Assembly (NCBI GenBank): GCA_030066215.1
Contig: JASJCA010000003.1
Span: 1 to 64,000, forward strand
Direction of reading: 5' to 3'
Length of the DNA stretch: 64,000 nt
Origin: Rhodobacter sp.
GTDB taxonomy: Bacteria; Pseudomonadota; Alphaproteobacteria; Rhodobacterales; Rhodobacteraceae
Below the pieces are notes generated by a model that was given only the letters and a program-made list of their open reading frames with translations, was not told the DNA's origin and searched no databases. Positions 26,471 through 34,799 of this stretch are shown here, piece by piece. A program made the position numbers and the translations under genes. The number at the start of each line of letters is the position of its first letter. Positions within the stretch are counted from its first letter, which is position 1.

Positions 26471-27118
26471 CTACATCGCTTGCGTCAGGTCCAGGGTCGG
26501 CGCGTCTGGAGTGGCCTCCATCGCCGCCGCGCCGGTTTCGGTCACCAGTTGCACGTCGAGTTCTTCCGCATTCTCGAAGATTGCGAAATAGGACAATTCG
26601 ATGCTGGTCAACGCGGCGATGTCTCCGCAGGTCATCAGGTATTCGGCGTGGAATTCCGAGTGCGTCTCTTCCTCGCCGTGGTCGTCGTGGTGCTCTTCGC
26701 CTTCGGCATGCGCCTCACCTTCGGCGTGCTCGTCGTGGTGTTCCTCACCCTCGGCATGCTCCTCGCCTTCGGCATGGTCGTCGTGGTGCTCTTCATCCTC
26801 GCCATGCAATTCGGCCTCCGCCGCGGTGACCGTGCAGTCCGCCGCCGCGGGCAGAGCGAAAAGGTTGCCCGGATCGCCGAGCGTTTCCAGGGCAGCGTCC
26901 ACCGCCGCCTTGTCCGTCTCCGATTTGGCCTCGTACTCGAACCCGACGATATCGAAGCCGGGTACCTCCAGCTCGATTGCGACTTGGTCGCCTTCGATCG
27001 CGATGTTCAGCGTACCGTGTCCGTGCTCGTGAGCGTCCAGCGCGCGGGTTTCCTCGGCGAACGCAGGGGCAGCCACAGCAAGCGCAGCGGAACAAAGAAG
27101 GGCGGTCTTCGGTGTCAT
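26471..27118 (-). CDS. ZrgA-like zinc-regulated periplasmic protein (DUF2796), His/Asp/Glu-rich
   Basis: I start it at the ATG at 27118, which opens into MTPKTALLCSAALAVAAPAFA, a signal peptide; the track start at 27205 lies upstream of the promoter region. The mature protein begins 'EETRALDAHEHGHGTLNIAIEGDQVAIELEVPGFDIVGFEYEA', the DUF2796 signature of ZrgA. Around residues 105-155 is a metal-chelating run of HHDDHAEGEEHAEGEEHHDEH type, with about a dozen histidines between acids. It ends with a second conserved beta region ('YLMTCGDIAALTSIELSYFAIFENAEELDVQLV'). The family is zinc-binding and needed for zinc uptake in Vibrio. A Zur-like box lies upstream. Confidence 0.9.
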   Translation of the reverse strand: MTPKTALLCSAALAVAAPAFAEETRALDAHEHGHGTLNIAIEGDQVAIELEVPGFDIVGFEYEAKSETDKAAVDAALETLGDPGNLFALPAAADCTVTAAEAELHGEDEEHHDDHAEGEEHAEGEEHHDEHAEGEAHAEGEEHHDDHGEEETHSEFHAEYLMTCGDIAALTSIELSYFAIFENAEELDVQLVTETGAAAMEATPDAPTLDLTQAM

Positions 27119-27169
27119 TTCGGGTCTCCAAAGCAGAAGCGGCCGACGGAACGGTCGGGATGAAAATAT

Positions 27170-27184
27170 TGTTATAGTATCACA
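27170..27184. promoter_or_regulatory. Zur-like operator upstream of the zinc operon
   Basis: TGTTATAGTATCACA is an imperfect 15-bp palindrome (6 of 7 pairs) and agrees closely with the core TGTTATANTATAACA of proteobacterial Zur boxes. It lies in an AT-rich island, 52 bases before the start codon of the ZrgA-like gene, over the likely -10 region. Zinc-bound Zur would repress the whole five-gene operon. The match is by memory of the consensus, not by a search. Confidence 0.7.
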
Positions 27185-27328
27185 TATTACATCACAACCG
27201 GGCAACGCCGCCGGTCGTGGCGGCTGCGGAAAGGCGCCGCGTCCGGGTTCGGTAAGACCTCGGTCGGCCGGACCGTTCGGGCTTGCACGGACGCGCCCCC
27301 GATCAGGTGACCGGGGGCGCAGGCGAGA

Positions 27329-28220
27329 TCAGCCGACGAGGCCGTCGTCCTCGCGTTTGATGGTGATTGCGGCGGACCGCAGCACGGCACCGGCACTGTC
27401 GGGCCAGTCGCCGCCCGGGTGCTGGATGCCGCCGACCATCGTGCGTCGGTCCGCCGACCAGCAGAGCCCGGTAACCTCACAACCGTTCGGGCCGGTCATG
27501 AAGCGGGCGATTTCGCCGGTCATCGGGTCGCCCACCGACATCTGGTTGTTGCCCATGCCGGCGAAATCCTCTTCGTTGCCGTCGTTACAGTCGAATTTGG
27601 ATCCGGACGAGGCCGCTAGACTCGAACGCCATGCCGTCGGGCGAATTGAACATGTTCCCCTCGGTGATGTTCTCGGATCCACCATAGATTTTGTCGCAGA
27701 CGGTCGGGTTGCCGGCCATCACGTAGAGGTCCCAGTCGAACGTGTCGGCGGCGTGGTCGTCGTTATGCGGACGCCAGCGCACGATCTGACCGTGGTGGTT
27801 GGTCTCGCGCGCGTTCGGCCCGTTCGCCGGCGTTTCGTCGCCGCCCGCGTTGGGCTTCACGCCACGGTTCTCGTTGTTGGTCAGGCAGCAATAGGCCTCG
27901 ACCGCGTGCGGGTTGGTGGCGATCCATTCCGGACGGTCCATGGTAGTGGCGCCCACCGCCGAGCCTGCCTTGCGCGCAAAGATCAGGATTTCGGCCGGTG
28001 CCATGCCGGTGCTCTCGGGGGTCAGTGCAATCCAGCGTCCGGTCAGGTCGTCGTTGAACTTTGCGACATATAGCGTGCCGTCATCGAGCAGCCCTTCGGT
28101 CGACCCGCCCGGCTGGTAAGTGCCGTTCGAGACGAACTTGTACATGAACTCGCCGCGCTCGTCGTCGCCCATGTAGACCACGACGCGGCCGTCGGCGGAT
28201 CCGCGACGCGCTGAGGCCGA
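27329..28220 (-). pseudogene. PhoX/DUF839-family phosphatase, truncated and frameshifted
   Basis: Two minus-strand frames make up one gene. The upstream piece reads 'DGRVVVYMGDDERGEFMYKFVSNGTYQPG' through 'YCCLTNNENRGVKPNAGG' to 'NMFNSPDGMAFESSGLVRIQ'. The downstream piece in another frame continues 'CNDGNEEDFAGMGNNQMSVGDPMTGEIARFMTGPNGCEVTGLCWSADRRTM' to the normal C-terminus. The switch lies near 27600, explained by a one-base indel. The N-terminal third of PhoX-type proteins (signal peptide and first blades) is missing, since family character stops near 28200. It is therefore doubly broken and presumably non-functional. Confidence 0.85.
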
Positions 28221-28466
28221 GAGCGGCGCCGAGTGCTCCCCCAACCTGAAAGCTCGCGGGTTAACCCGTCGCCGCTTCCGACCCGCCGATGGCAAGCACG
28301 TGTCCGATGGCCGCCCTGCCATTGGTGTGCAGATCGGTTATCGTCAAAGCGTCGACGACACCCTAGACGGCCTCCCGTGCGGCGGAGTGTGGCGGTCCGC
28401 TTGACCACAGTTTTCGGTTCGACGCATACCGATTTCGGCGAGATCCGACCGGCGCGGTGCAGGATT

Positions 28467-28622
28467 TCAGCGTAACAACAACGGCTTGCGCTCCGCCCCA
28501 TCTGTAACGCCCTCCGGCACACCGATCACCTGAACCACCGACATGCCTTGCTTGACCGGCGTGTTGGCAAGGTACTTCGCGCCGGCGAAATCGTCTGCGA
28601 TGGTGTCCAGGAGTTTGGCCAA
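28467..28622 (-). pseudogene. N-terminal fragment of a four-carbon acid sugar kinase (OtnK/DtnK-like)
   Basis: Directly after the stop of the dehydrogenase gene, a TTG-started frame reads AKLLDTIADDFAGAKYLANTPVKQGMSVVQVIGVPEG, then turns to unrelated residues and stops after about 51 codons. 'IADDF(T)GA..LAN.LV.QGM.VVQ.IGVP' is the N-terminus of the DUF1537 kinases that phosphorylate 3-oxo-tetronate or D-threonate. Full proteins are about 420 aa, so about 90% is gone. The position next to an isopropylmalate-type dehydrogenase and a GntR gene fits the usual four-carbon-acid catabolic loci. Identification rests on about 45 residues. Confidence 0.6.
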
Positions 28623-28625
28623 GGC

Positions 28626-29720
28626 CTAGCCCAAGAGATCGATCAGTTCGCGCGTCATGGCTTTGGTCCCCATATCGCCGCCGAACTCTATCGGACGCAG
28701 GCGGTTCTGGGCGAAGCCTCGCTCGACGGCCGTGTCAATTGCCTCGCCCGCGTCGGCCAGTGCCGTTTGGCCAGTCTTTTCCCCTAGATAGTCGAGCATC
28801 ATCGCGCCCGACAGCACTGCCGCTAGCGGGTTGGCCTTGTCTTGCCCCATGATGTCCGGCGCCGAGCCGTGGGCGGGTTGGAACAACCCCACCTCGTCGC
28901 CGATCTCGGCGCAGGCGGCCATACCCATACCGCCGACCAGTCCCCCCGCGAGATCCGACAGAATGTCGCCGAACATGTTCTCCATCACCATGACATCGAA
29001 CTCCCAGGGCCGCCGGATCAGATCGAGCGCCATGGCGTCGACGTAAGCGTGGCCGGTCTCGACGTCCGAATGCTGCGCGGCGACCTCGTCGAAGATCTTG
29101 CGGAAGAAGGCCATCGAGACGAAGACATTGGCCTTGTCGACGCAGGTGAGCCGCCCGAGCTTGCCTTTGGCTTTGCGCCTTTTGGCCATGCGGAACCCGA
29201 AATGGTGCAGCTTTTCGGTGGTGTCGCGGGTGATGCGCAGTGTGTCGTCGGCAACGCGATCGTCGATCACCCGGCTTCGGCCATGAGCGGCGGCGGAATA
29301 GAACAACCCTTCGGTGGATTCGCGCAGGATCACCAGGTCGATCCCGGCCGCGCGCGGATCGGCAAGGCGCTGCGGTGCATTGGGATAGGCGCGGACCGGG
29401 CGCACCCCGGCGTACAGCCCGAAGCGGTCGCGCAGGCGCAGATGCGGCGCGATTTCGGTCCCGTCGTCGTGCCGCACGGCAGGCAACCCAATCGCTCCAA
29501 GGAAGATCGCGTCGGCCTCGCCCGCGCGTTCTTCGCCGCCGGGCTGGATGTCCCGCCCGCGGTCGCGGAAATAACCTGCGCCCGCATCGATCTCATCGTA
29601 GCTCAGCGGCGGCAATCCGGCCTTGGCTACGGCTTTATCGACCACGGCGACCGCGGCGTCGGCCACGTCGACGCCGATTCCGTCGCCTCGGATCAGCGCG
29701 ATGCGCATTCGTTCGCCCAT
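28626..29720 (-). CDS. isocitrate/isopropylmalate dehydrogenase family protein (tartrate-dehydrogenase-like)
   Basis: The 364-aa protein starts 'MRIALIRGDGIGVDVADAAVAVVDKA'; the second ATG (29708) may be the true start. Catalytic landmarks are present: 'ILRESTEGLFYSA' with the substrate arginine context, 'RLTCVDKANVFVSMAFFRKIFDEVA' carrying the catalytic Lys, 'YVDAMALDLIRRPWEFDVMVMENMFGDILSDLAGGLVGGMGMAACAEIGDE' with the metal-binding Asp residues, and the NAD region 'LFQPAHGSAPDIMGQDKANPLAAVLSGAMML'. It should oxidise a 2-hydroxy-3-carboxyl acid such as tartrate or malate. Its neighbours (GntR gene, kinase fragment) are broken, so this open frame may be a survivor of a dying operon. Confidence 0.87.
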   Translation of the reverse strand: MGERMRIALIRGDGIGVDVADAAVAVVDKAVAKAGLPPLSYDEIDAGAGYFRDRGRDIQPGGEERAGEADAIFLGAIGLPAVRHDDGTEIAPHLRLRDRFGLYAGVRPVRAYPNAPQRLADPRAAGIDLVILRESTEGLFYSAAAHGRSRVIDDRVADDTLRITRDTTEKLHHFGFRMAKRRKAKGKLGRLTCVDKANVFVSMAFFRKIFDEVAAQHSDVETGHAYVDAMALDLIRRPWEFDVMVMENMFGDILSDLAGGLVGGMGMAACAEIGDEVGLFQPAHGSAPDIMGQDKANPLAAVLSGAMMLDYLGEKTGQTALADAGEAIDTAVERGFAQNRLRPIEFGGDMGTKAMTRELIDLLG

Positions 29721-29730
29721 GTCGTCCCCT

Positions 29731-30389
29731 CTAGAGTTGAGCCAGCCCGAATCTCTCCAAGATCCCTAACAGTTCTTTCGCAGCGCGTTGCCGGTGGTTT
29801 TTTAACGCATCGCGGGTCTTTTCGGCGTCGTTGCGTCGCAAGTGGTCAAGAATTTCGCGATGCTCCTCGATCGATTTTCGCGGCAATCCGAGCATCCGCA
29901 TGGCCAAAATCCGAGCCCGTGCTCTTAGTCGTAGATCGCTGAAACGAAGGCCTTGAGGCGGCGGTTTCCCTGTTTCTCGGGCAAGGTTAAACGAAAACGA
30001 TTGTCGGCCTCTGCCCGAGCAACCAGGTCCTCGGCCGCAAGTGCCGATTCCATATCCGATATCGCAACTTCGGGCGGAGCGAGCTCCTGCGCGCGCGGCC
30101 GGCGCGCTGCGAAGGCGGCGGCTTTGGGTTCCAGCGCGGTGAGGATTTCACGCATGTCATCGGCGCGATTTGGCAGGACCCGGGCGCCGCGCCGCGGCCT
30201 CAATTCCACCGGCCCCTCGGCTTCCAACCGGATCGGCGCCTCGCGCACGGGCGTCCGACTCATCCCCAGGCGCTTCGCAATCTCGGGCTCCGGCGCCTCA
30301 AATCCCGTCGGCAGTCCGTTGGAGCAAATCTCGTTCTTCAGAAGCGCGTAGGTCTCGTGGACCCGCGTGGCTTTGGTGGGCTCTGGCAT
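29731..30389 (-). pseudogene. GntR-family regulator (FCD class), frameshifted
   Basis: The N-terminal winged helix is intact: 'PEPEIAKRLGMSRTPVREAPIRLEAEGPVELRPRRGARVLPN'. The FCD ligand domain runs to '...RFRLTLPEKQGNRRLKAFVSAIYD', then hits a stop. In the neighbouring frame it continues seamlessly as 'LRARARILAMRMLGLPRKSIEEHREILDHLRRNDAEKTRDALKNHRQRAAKELL' to a stop at 29731, only 10 bases before the dehydrogenase start. A single-base indel near 29930 explains this. The cut removes the last FCD helices, so ligand control is probably lost although DNA binding might remain. Confidence 0.83.
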
Positions 30390-30557
30390 GGTGCAGGTGT
30401 CCTCCTAGCCGCCGACTATGCATCAAGTGAGCGCGTCGCCAAATTTTTATATGCATGCATCAAGCAACACGGAGAGAACGCTTTGTGGCCACTAGTGAGA
30501 GGATTCGCCCCAGCAAAAAAAGTCCGGATCGGCCGGCCGGAGACCGCAGAAAAAGAC

Positions 30558-31065
30558 TTTCCTGACGACAACCCTGTTTTCGCTGACCGCAAGCGTGGCT
30601 GGTGCCGAGACGGTGCCGACATCGGCGCAAAGCGAAGCCTTTTTTGCAAAGCTATTTCGAAGACAATGGGAGGCCGCGGCTTTCGGCGACGGCCGGCGGC
30701 CAGGAGACTTTCGCGTTCATCCCGATCGTCGACCGCAAGGATACGCCGCAGGCTGTCATTGCGGGCGTGTGAGCGGCGACATGAACTCGATCGCGGATTT
30801 CACCGGCCGCAACCTGGCCTGTGCGATCATGGGCGATCTGATCGCTGGCTACGACAAACCCGAGCAGATCCAAACCTCCTGCCAACATGGCGGCCGGCGC
30901 AACGCGATATAGGCGTGTTGGGATGCGTTGCTGCCTGGCGCGATGAATGTGGTGGGCTGTGGCGCCGTGTCGTTGGAGGCGCTGGTCTCGACCAAACAGA
31001 TCAACGGTGTGGACGATCTTGCCGACGTCAAAATCCGCTCGCTCTCCGGCCTCGCCGGCTTGTTG
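30558..31065 (+). pseudogene. decayed TRAP substrate-binding protein gene (dctP-like)
   Basis: Pieces in shifting plus-strand frames look like one DctP protein. First comes a signal-peptide-like 'LTTTLFSLTASVAGAETV'. Later come 'SIADFTGRNLACAIMGDLIAGYDKPEQIQ', then 'WDALLPGAMNVVGCGAVSLEALVSTKQINGVDDLADVKIRSLSGLAG', the last being the usual DctP middle block with 'INGVDDLKGLKIR'. At least two frame changes and a stop separate them. No intact reading frame exists. It would have belonged with the permease remnant that follows. Confidence 0.6.
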
Positions 31066-31252
31066 GGAGCGGGCAAAGAGCGGCTTCATTGCAATCCTCC
31101 TCGCTGTCCTGCCGTTCATCGCGCCGCAGATCATTGGCTTGGCGATGGCCATTGCGTTCCCGCAGATCGCTTTGTGGCTGCCGGGGATTTCGAAAGGTCC
31201 AATGGACCTCAATGACGACAACGAGCACTCGGTCCACGACTTCGGAAAGTGA
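31066..31252 (+). pseudogene. C-terminal remnant of a TRAP large permease gene (dctM-like)
   Basis: The frame ending at 31252 reads 'GFIAILLAVLPFIAPQIIGLAMAIAFPQIALWLPGI', the typical last transmembrane helix and 'FPxIxLWLP' ending of DctM permeases, with a short polar extension. All the rest of DctM (over 350 residues) is missing, so a deletion joined the dctP remnant almost directly to the dctM end. The stretch from 31253 to the next gene shows nothing more. Confidence 0.6.
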
Positions 31253-31446
31253 CCCGCGGTGGTGGGCGCCGTCGGTGTGGCGCTGTTGATTTGGTTTCTC
31301 ACCGTCTGTACGAGAGGCTCGCTCTGATAAGCAGGAAATCTCCCCTGGTCGCATCCTGTTGAACTCGGGCCTTTCTTGCTGCGGCAACTGCGGTACATTT
31401 CGGACATAAGCCGAGTTCGGAATTCGCGCGGCCCCGGAGGCTCGAC

Positions 31447-32391
31447 ATGTCCCGCTACGACACCCTGCTGAAGCGGCTGCAAAACGGCGCCAGAATCATG
31501 ATCGACGGCGGAACCGGCACTGAGGTGGAGCGCCGCGGCGTCCCGCAGCTTGAAAACGCCTGGAACGGTGGCGGCGCGCTGAGCCATCCCGACATCGTTC
31601 GGGGCATTCACGAGGATTACATCCGCCACGGGTCCGAGATCGTGATTTCCAACACCTTCGCGACCTCGCGCAGCCTGCTGGAGGATGCGGGCGTCCCGGA
31701 GCTTTTTCACGACTACAACCGACGCGGGGTCGAACTGGCCTGCGAGGCGCGCGCTGCAATGGGACGGCCGGATGTGCTGGTTGCTGGCGGTATTTCGCAC
31801 TGGTCCTTTTCCGGCCGCTTGCCCTCGCTCGAGGATCTGGAGACCGGCGCCTCGGAGCAGGCGAAGATCATGGCAGGAGCGGGCGCAGACCTGATCATGC
31901 TTGAAATGATGGTCGAAGTGCCCCGTATGCTCGCGGTGCTGAACGGCGCCAAGACGAGCGGGCTTCCAGTCTGGGTCGGCCTGTCTTGCGCGCCAGGCGC
32001 AAACGGCCGCATGTGCCTTCAAGGCGGCGATACGGATACCGAGGGCAACGTGATTGCTCGAGATGGAGAGTTTCTGCGCGATGCGATAGAAGCCCTTAGC
32101 GGTCGAGATGTTCCGCTTTTGAGCATCATGCACACCGACGTCCGCCACATCGACGCATGCCTCGACATCGTCGAAGAACACTGGAATGGCCTCGTCGGTG
32201 TCTACGCGCATTCCGGGCGCTTCATCGACGGCAAGTGGGTTTTCGAGGGGACGATCTCCCCCGATGCCTATGCCGCGGCAAGCAAGAAATGGCTGGATCG
32301 CGGCGTTCAAGTGGTTGGAGGCTGTTGCGGTATTCGCCCGGACCACATCGCCGAATTGAGCAAGGTTTTTGATGGGAGTTCGGTCCCTTAA
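31447..32391 (+). CDS. homocysteine S-methyltransferase family protein
   Basis: The 314-aa protein has a GGAGG ribosome site. It begins 'GARIMIDGGTGTEVERRGVPQ' and continues 'GSEIVISNTFATSRSLLEDAG', the start of the methyltransferase TIM barrel. Zinc-ligand cysteines are at 'LSCAPG' and in the C-terminal 'VVGGCCGIRPDHIAELS'. These enzymes move a methyl group from a donor such as S-methylmethionine or a betaine to homocysteine. It lacks the cobalamin and folate domains of MetH, so it is a stand-alone Hcy-binding unit; the donor cannot be read from sequence. It is intact although it lies between decayed stretches. Confidence 0.9.
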   Translation: MSRYDTLLKRLQNGARIMIDGGTGTEVERRGVPQLENAWNGGGALSHPDIVRGIHEDYIRHGSEIVISNTFATSRSLLEDAGVPELFHDYNRRGVELACEARAAMGRPDVLVAGGISHWSFSGRLPSLEDLETGASEQAKIMAGAGADLIMLEMMVEVPRMLAVLNGAKTSGLPVWVGLSCAPGANGRMCLQGGDTDTEGNVIARDGEFLRDAIEALSGRDVPLLSIMHTDVRHIDACLDIVEEHWNGLVGVYAHSGRFIDGKWVFEGTISPDAYAAASKKWLDRGVQVVGGCCGIRPDHIAELSKVFDGSSVP

Positions 32392-33264
32392 GCGGATCCG
32401 GCGTGGCAAGCTGCGATCAGCGGATTCATCCGCCAAGCAGACTTGGAGGGGACACTCAGCGAAAGGCCGCTCGTCCAGAGGTCTCGCCCGCAAAAGCGCC
32501 CGACTCTCCCTTTGTCCCTGGTTTGACTGAGCCAAGAACGGCAAGCAGGGCGCGCCGATCAAATCGAGAAATGCTCGTAGAGCGCAGTTCACTTGCACGC
32601 GGTGTGAGTGCCTCATCGATACTGCCAACGAGAGGTCGCCGTCGGTGGGCGCGGGGCTTTGGTTCGAAGCCCGCCGCTCCGACCAGATCCCGCGGATCTT
32701 GTCGCAACCGTGCACTTTCCGCCGGTCGGCCGAACTTGAGCCCGGGCTTGGCGGGGGCCTTGGACGAATCGACTTAGGAAGTTACTCTGCTTCGAGGATT
32801 TTGAACTAAACATAATAGGACGACATATGAACGCGTCGAAAATGGGCGCGACGCTCACCCAGAGTCTGATCAACCTCCTCGTGGACGTCGATGAGTTCGC
32901 TGGCGCCACGCCAGCCACGGAATGGCGCCTTGGGCAGAACGAGTCGTGAGCGCTATGGCGTGGACGCAAGGACGGCAAAGCGACCTACGGTACGGTCGTC
33001 TACGGAGGTGGGTCCAAGGCGAAAACCCACGTAGTAAACGAAAGAGATCAGACACCGATTATGGGCGTGCAAGGTCAGACACCGAACGACTGCGGAGTGT
33101 CGCCCGACACGTGATCCAGGTCCCCGTAACCTGCGCCGGATACTTGGCCGCGGCACGAGGTGTCCACCGGGTCGGATTTGGATTCCGGGTGCGAACGCCT
33201 GTCCGGGCGAAGGCACACGTGGCCCAAAGACCGCGGCGAAGACCGATTTGACGGAGGCGACACG
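32392..33264. other. 873-bp stretch without a convincing gene; likely decayed or island-border DNA
   Basis: A short plus-strand ORF (32827-32949, MNASKMGATLTQSLINLLVDVDEF...) is preceded by an AT-rich patch but resembles nothing I know. A tRNA-3'-end-like scrap lies at 32661-32685. Other ORFs are low-quality shadows. The stretch ends at the ribosome site of the S53 peptidase gene. Confidence 0.45.
32661..32685 (+). other. tRNA 3'-end-like fragment, possible att-site remnant
   Basis: GGTTCGAAGCCCGCCGCTCCGACCA... reads as a T-loop (TTCGAAG), acceptor 3' strand and ACCA end of a proline-type tRNA. Upstream there is no matching CGGAGCG acceptor strand and the 5' half of the T-stem barely pairs, so a complete tRNA is absent. 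Integrating elements often leave such a 3' fragment at their far border. Confidence 0.4.
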
Positions 33265-34431
33265 ATGAGCGACAGCCAGGCTCAAGCCACAGAGACGTTT
33301 CCGGGATGGCTGCCGGCCCAGTTGGCCAGGCATTACGGATTTCCCTTGGCGCAAGCCTCGGGCAAGGGCCAGAAGGTCGCGATCGTTTCAGTCGGCGGGG
33401 TCATCAACATGACCGAACTGGCAAACGACTTTCGGGCGATGCGCGCGGCGATGCCGGATGTCGAGGTGATCGACGTCGATGCCAAGAACATCACGGCTCG
33501 TCAGAATACGCGGCCGACGGCCGAGACCCATCTCGACGTCGAGGTGATCGGTACGCTTTGCCCCGAAGCTGATATCGGCATCTATCGCGGTCCAAACACG
33601 ATGCAGGGCTTCGCCGATGCGATTACCGCCGCGGTCGATGCCGGAAACGGGGTAATTTCGATCTCGTGGGCGTTCAACGAACAGCATGGTCTGGAGCATT
33701 CGGCGATCGAGCAAGCGCTACAGCATGCCGTGGCCCAAAACGTCACTGTCTGCTGTTCGGCGGGCGATGGCGGGGCCGGCAATATGCGCTACGGCAACCG
33801 GGCAGTGCCTGCGCCGGACCGCCGTGCCCACGTCGCCTATCCTGCGAGCAGTCCAAACGTACTGGCCTGCGGCGGCACCCAGCTGATGAGCGAACCCCGA
33901 CACGCCGATACCGGCGAGATCGTCAAGGTCTATAGCGAAGAGGTTTGGAACAACGCCGCGTTGGGTGGTGGTGCCGGCGGCGGTGGGGTGAGCGAGGTCT
34001 TTCCGCTGCCCGACTGGCAGACGACGGCGGCGGACGGCATGTTGTCGGCCAATGACGGAAAGCCCGGACGGGTGGTCCCAGACATCTCTGGGCTGGCGGC
34101 CTATACCGGCGGCGGCGACTGGAAGATCTTCGAGAATGGCGAGGCCGAGGCCAGCGGCGGCACCAGCGCCGTAGCGCCGCTTTGGGCGTCGTTGTTCACA
34201 CTGATCAACGAGTTGCGAGCCGCTGAGGGTAGACCGCGACTGGGATACCTAAACGAGCGGCTCTATGCCTTGGCCGCTCGCGGTGGGCTGTTCCGAGACG
34301 TCACCGATGGGCACAACCGGCCTGCGCCCAATGCGCCTGGCTACGACGCGCGGGCCGGATTCGATGCCTGCACCGGATGGGGTGTGCCGGTCGGCGCGGC
34401 TTTGACCAAGGCGTTGGCCGCCTTGGACTGA
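33265..34431 (+). CDS. S53 family serine-carboxyl peptidase (kumamolisin-like), no propeptide
   Basis: The ATG at 33265 has a GGAGG-type site; the track start upstream is not needed. The 388-aa protein aligns end to end with the mature catalytic domain of kumamolisin. Expected catalytic residues are all present: Glu87 and Asp91 in 'TAETHLDVEVIG', Asp168 (oxyanion) in 'CCSAGDGGAGN', and Ser301 in 'SGGTSAVAP'. The calcium loop 'FRDVTDGHN ... YDARAGFDACTGWGVPVG' is also there. Unusually, the roughly 180-residue N-terminal propeptide and a signal peptide are lacking. It points at the end of the LysM cluster on the opposite strand. A role in processing that giant protein is only a neighbourhood guess. 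Confidence 0.92.
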   Translation: MSDSQAQATETFPGWLPAQLARHYGFPLAQASGKGQKVAIVSVGGVINMTELANDFRAMRAAMPDVEVIDVDAKNITARQNTRPTAETHLDVEVIGTLCPEADIGIYRGPNTMQGFADAITAAVDAGNGVISISWAFNEQHGLEHSAIEQALQHAVAQNVTVCCSAGDGGAGNMRYGNRAVPAPDRRAHVAYPASSPNVLACGGTQLMSEPRHADTGEIVKVYSEEVWNNAALGGGAGGGGVSEVFPLPDWQTTAADGMLSANDGKPGRVVPDISGLAAYTGGGDWKIFENGEAEASGGTSAVAPLWASLFTLINELRAAEGRPRLGYLNERLYALAARGGLFRDVTDGHNRPAPNAPGYDARAGFDACTGWGVPVGAALTKALAALD

Positions 34432-34799
34432 ACGGCCGTTCCAGGGCTGGAGGGTTTCAGGCGGACGTGCATTGTGCGCTTCTAGCTTCGCCGGACATTG
34501 AACCCTGTTCTAGGTGAACGAAATAAAGGTCGTGGAATATTTTGCCTGTCGTTGACTTGTGGCCCGAGAACCTCCGGATTGCGCGGCCATAGATTATGAT
34601 TGCTAATCGATTGAGGCGAGGCGAGCCGCAGCCGTTGCGAGTGGATGCGGATTCGCTCGGACTTGGTCGGGGCGAAATGAGCCGTTCAAGCGCCTGCGCG
34701 CCTCGCAGCCGTTTTGAGACCAACACGGCGCCACCCGACGTTGATGGGCAATTGCATCAGGTCAAAGCTCCCCCGGTTTCGGTCTACCGGCAACTCGCG
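34432..34799. other. 368-bp region between the convergent peptidase gene and LysM cluster
   Basis: Both neighbours end here. I found no clear hairpin-plus-U terminator and no gene; an 89-codon minus-strand ORF (34457-34726) has no family character. An AT-richer patch occurs around 34520-34610. Confidence 0.4.

Noticed and set aside
34457-34726. 89-codon minus-strand ORF between the LysM fusion gene and the peptidase
   Set aside because: No ribosome site, no family likeness, and it overlaps a probable 3' untranslated zone of two convergent genes.
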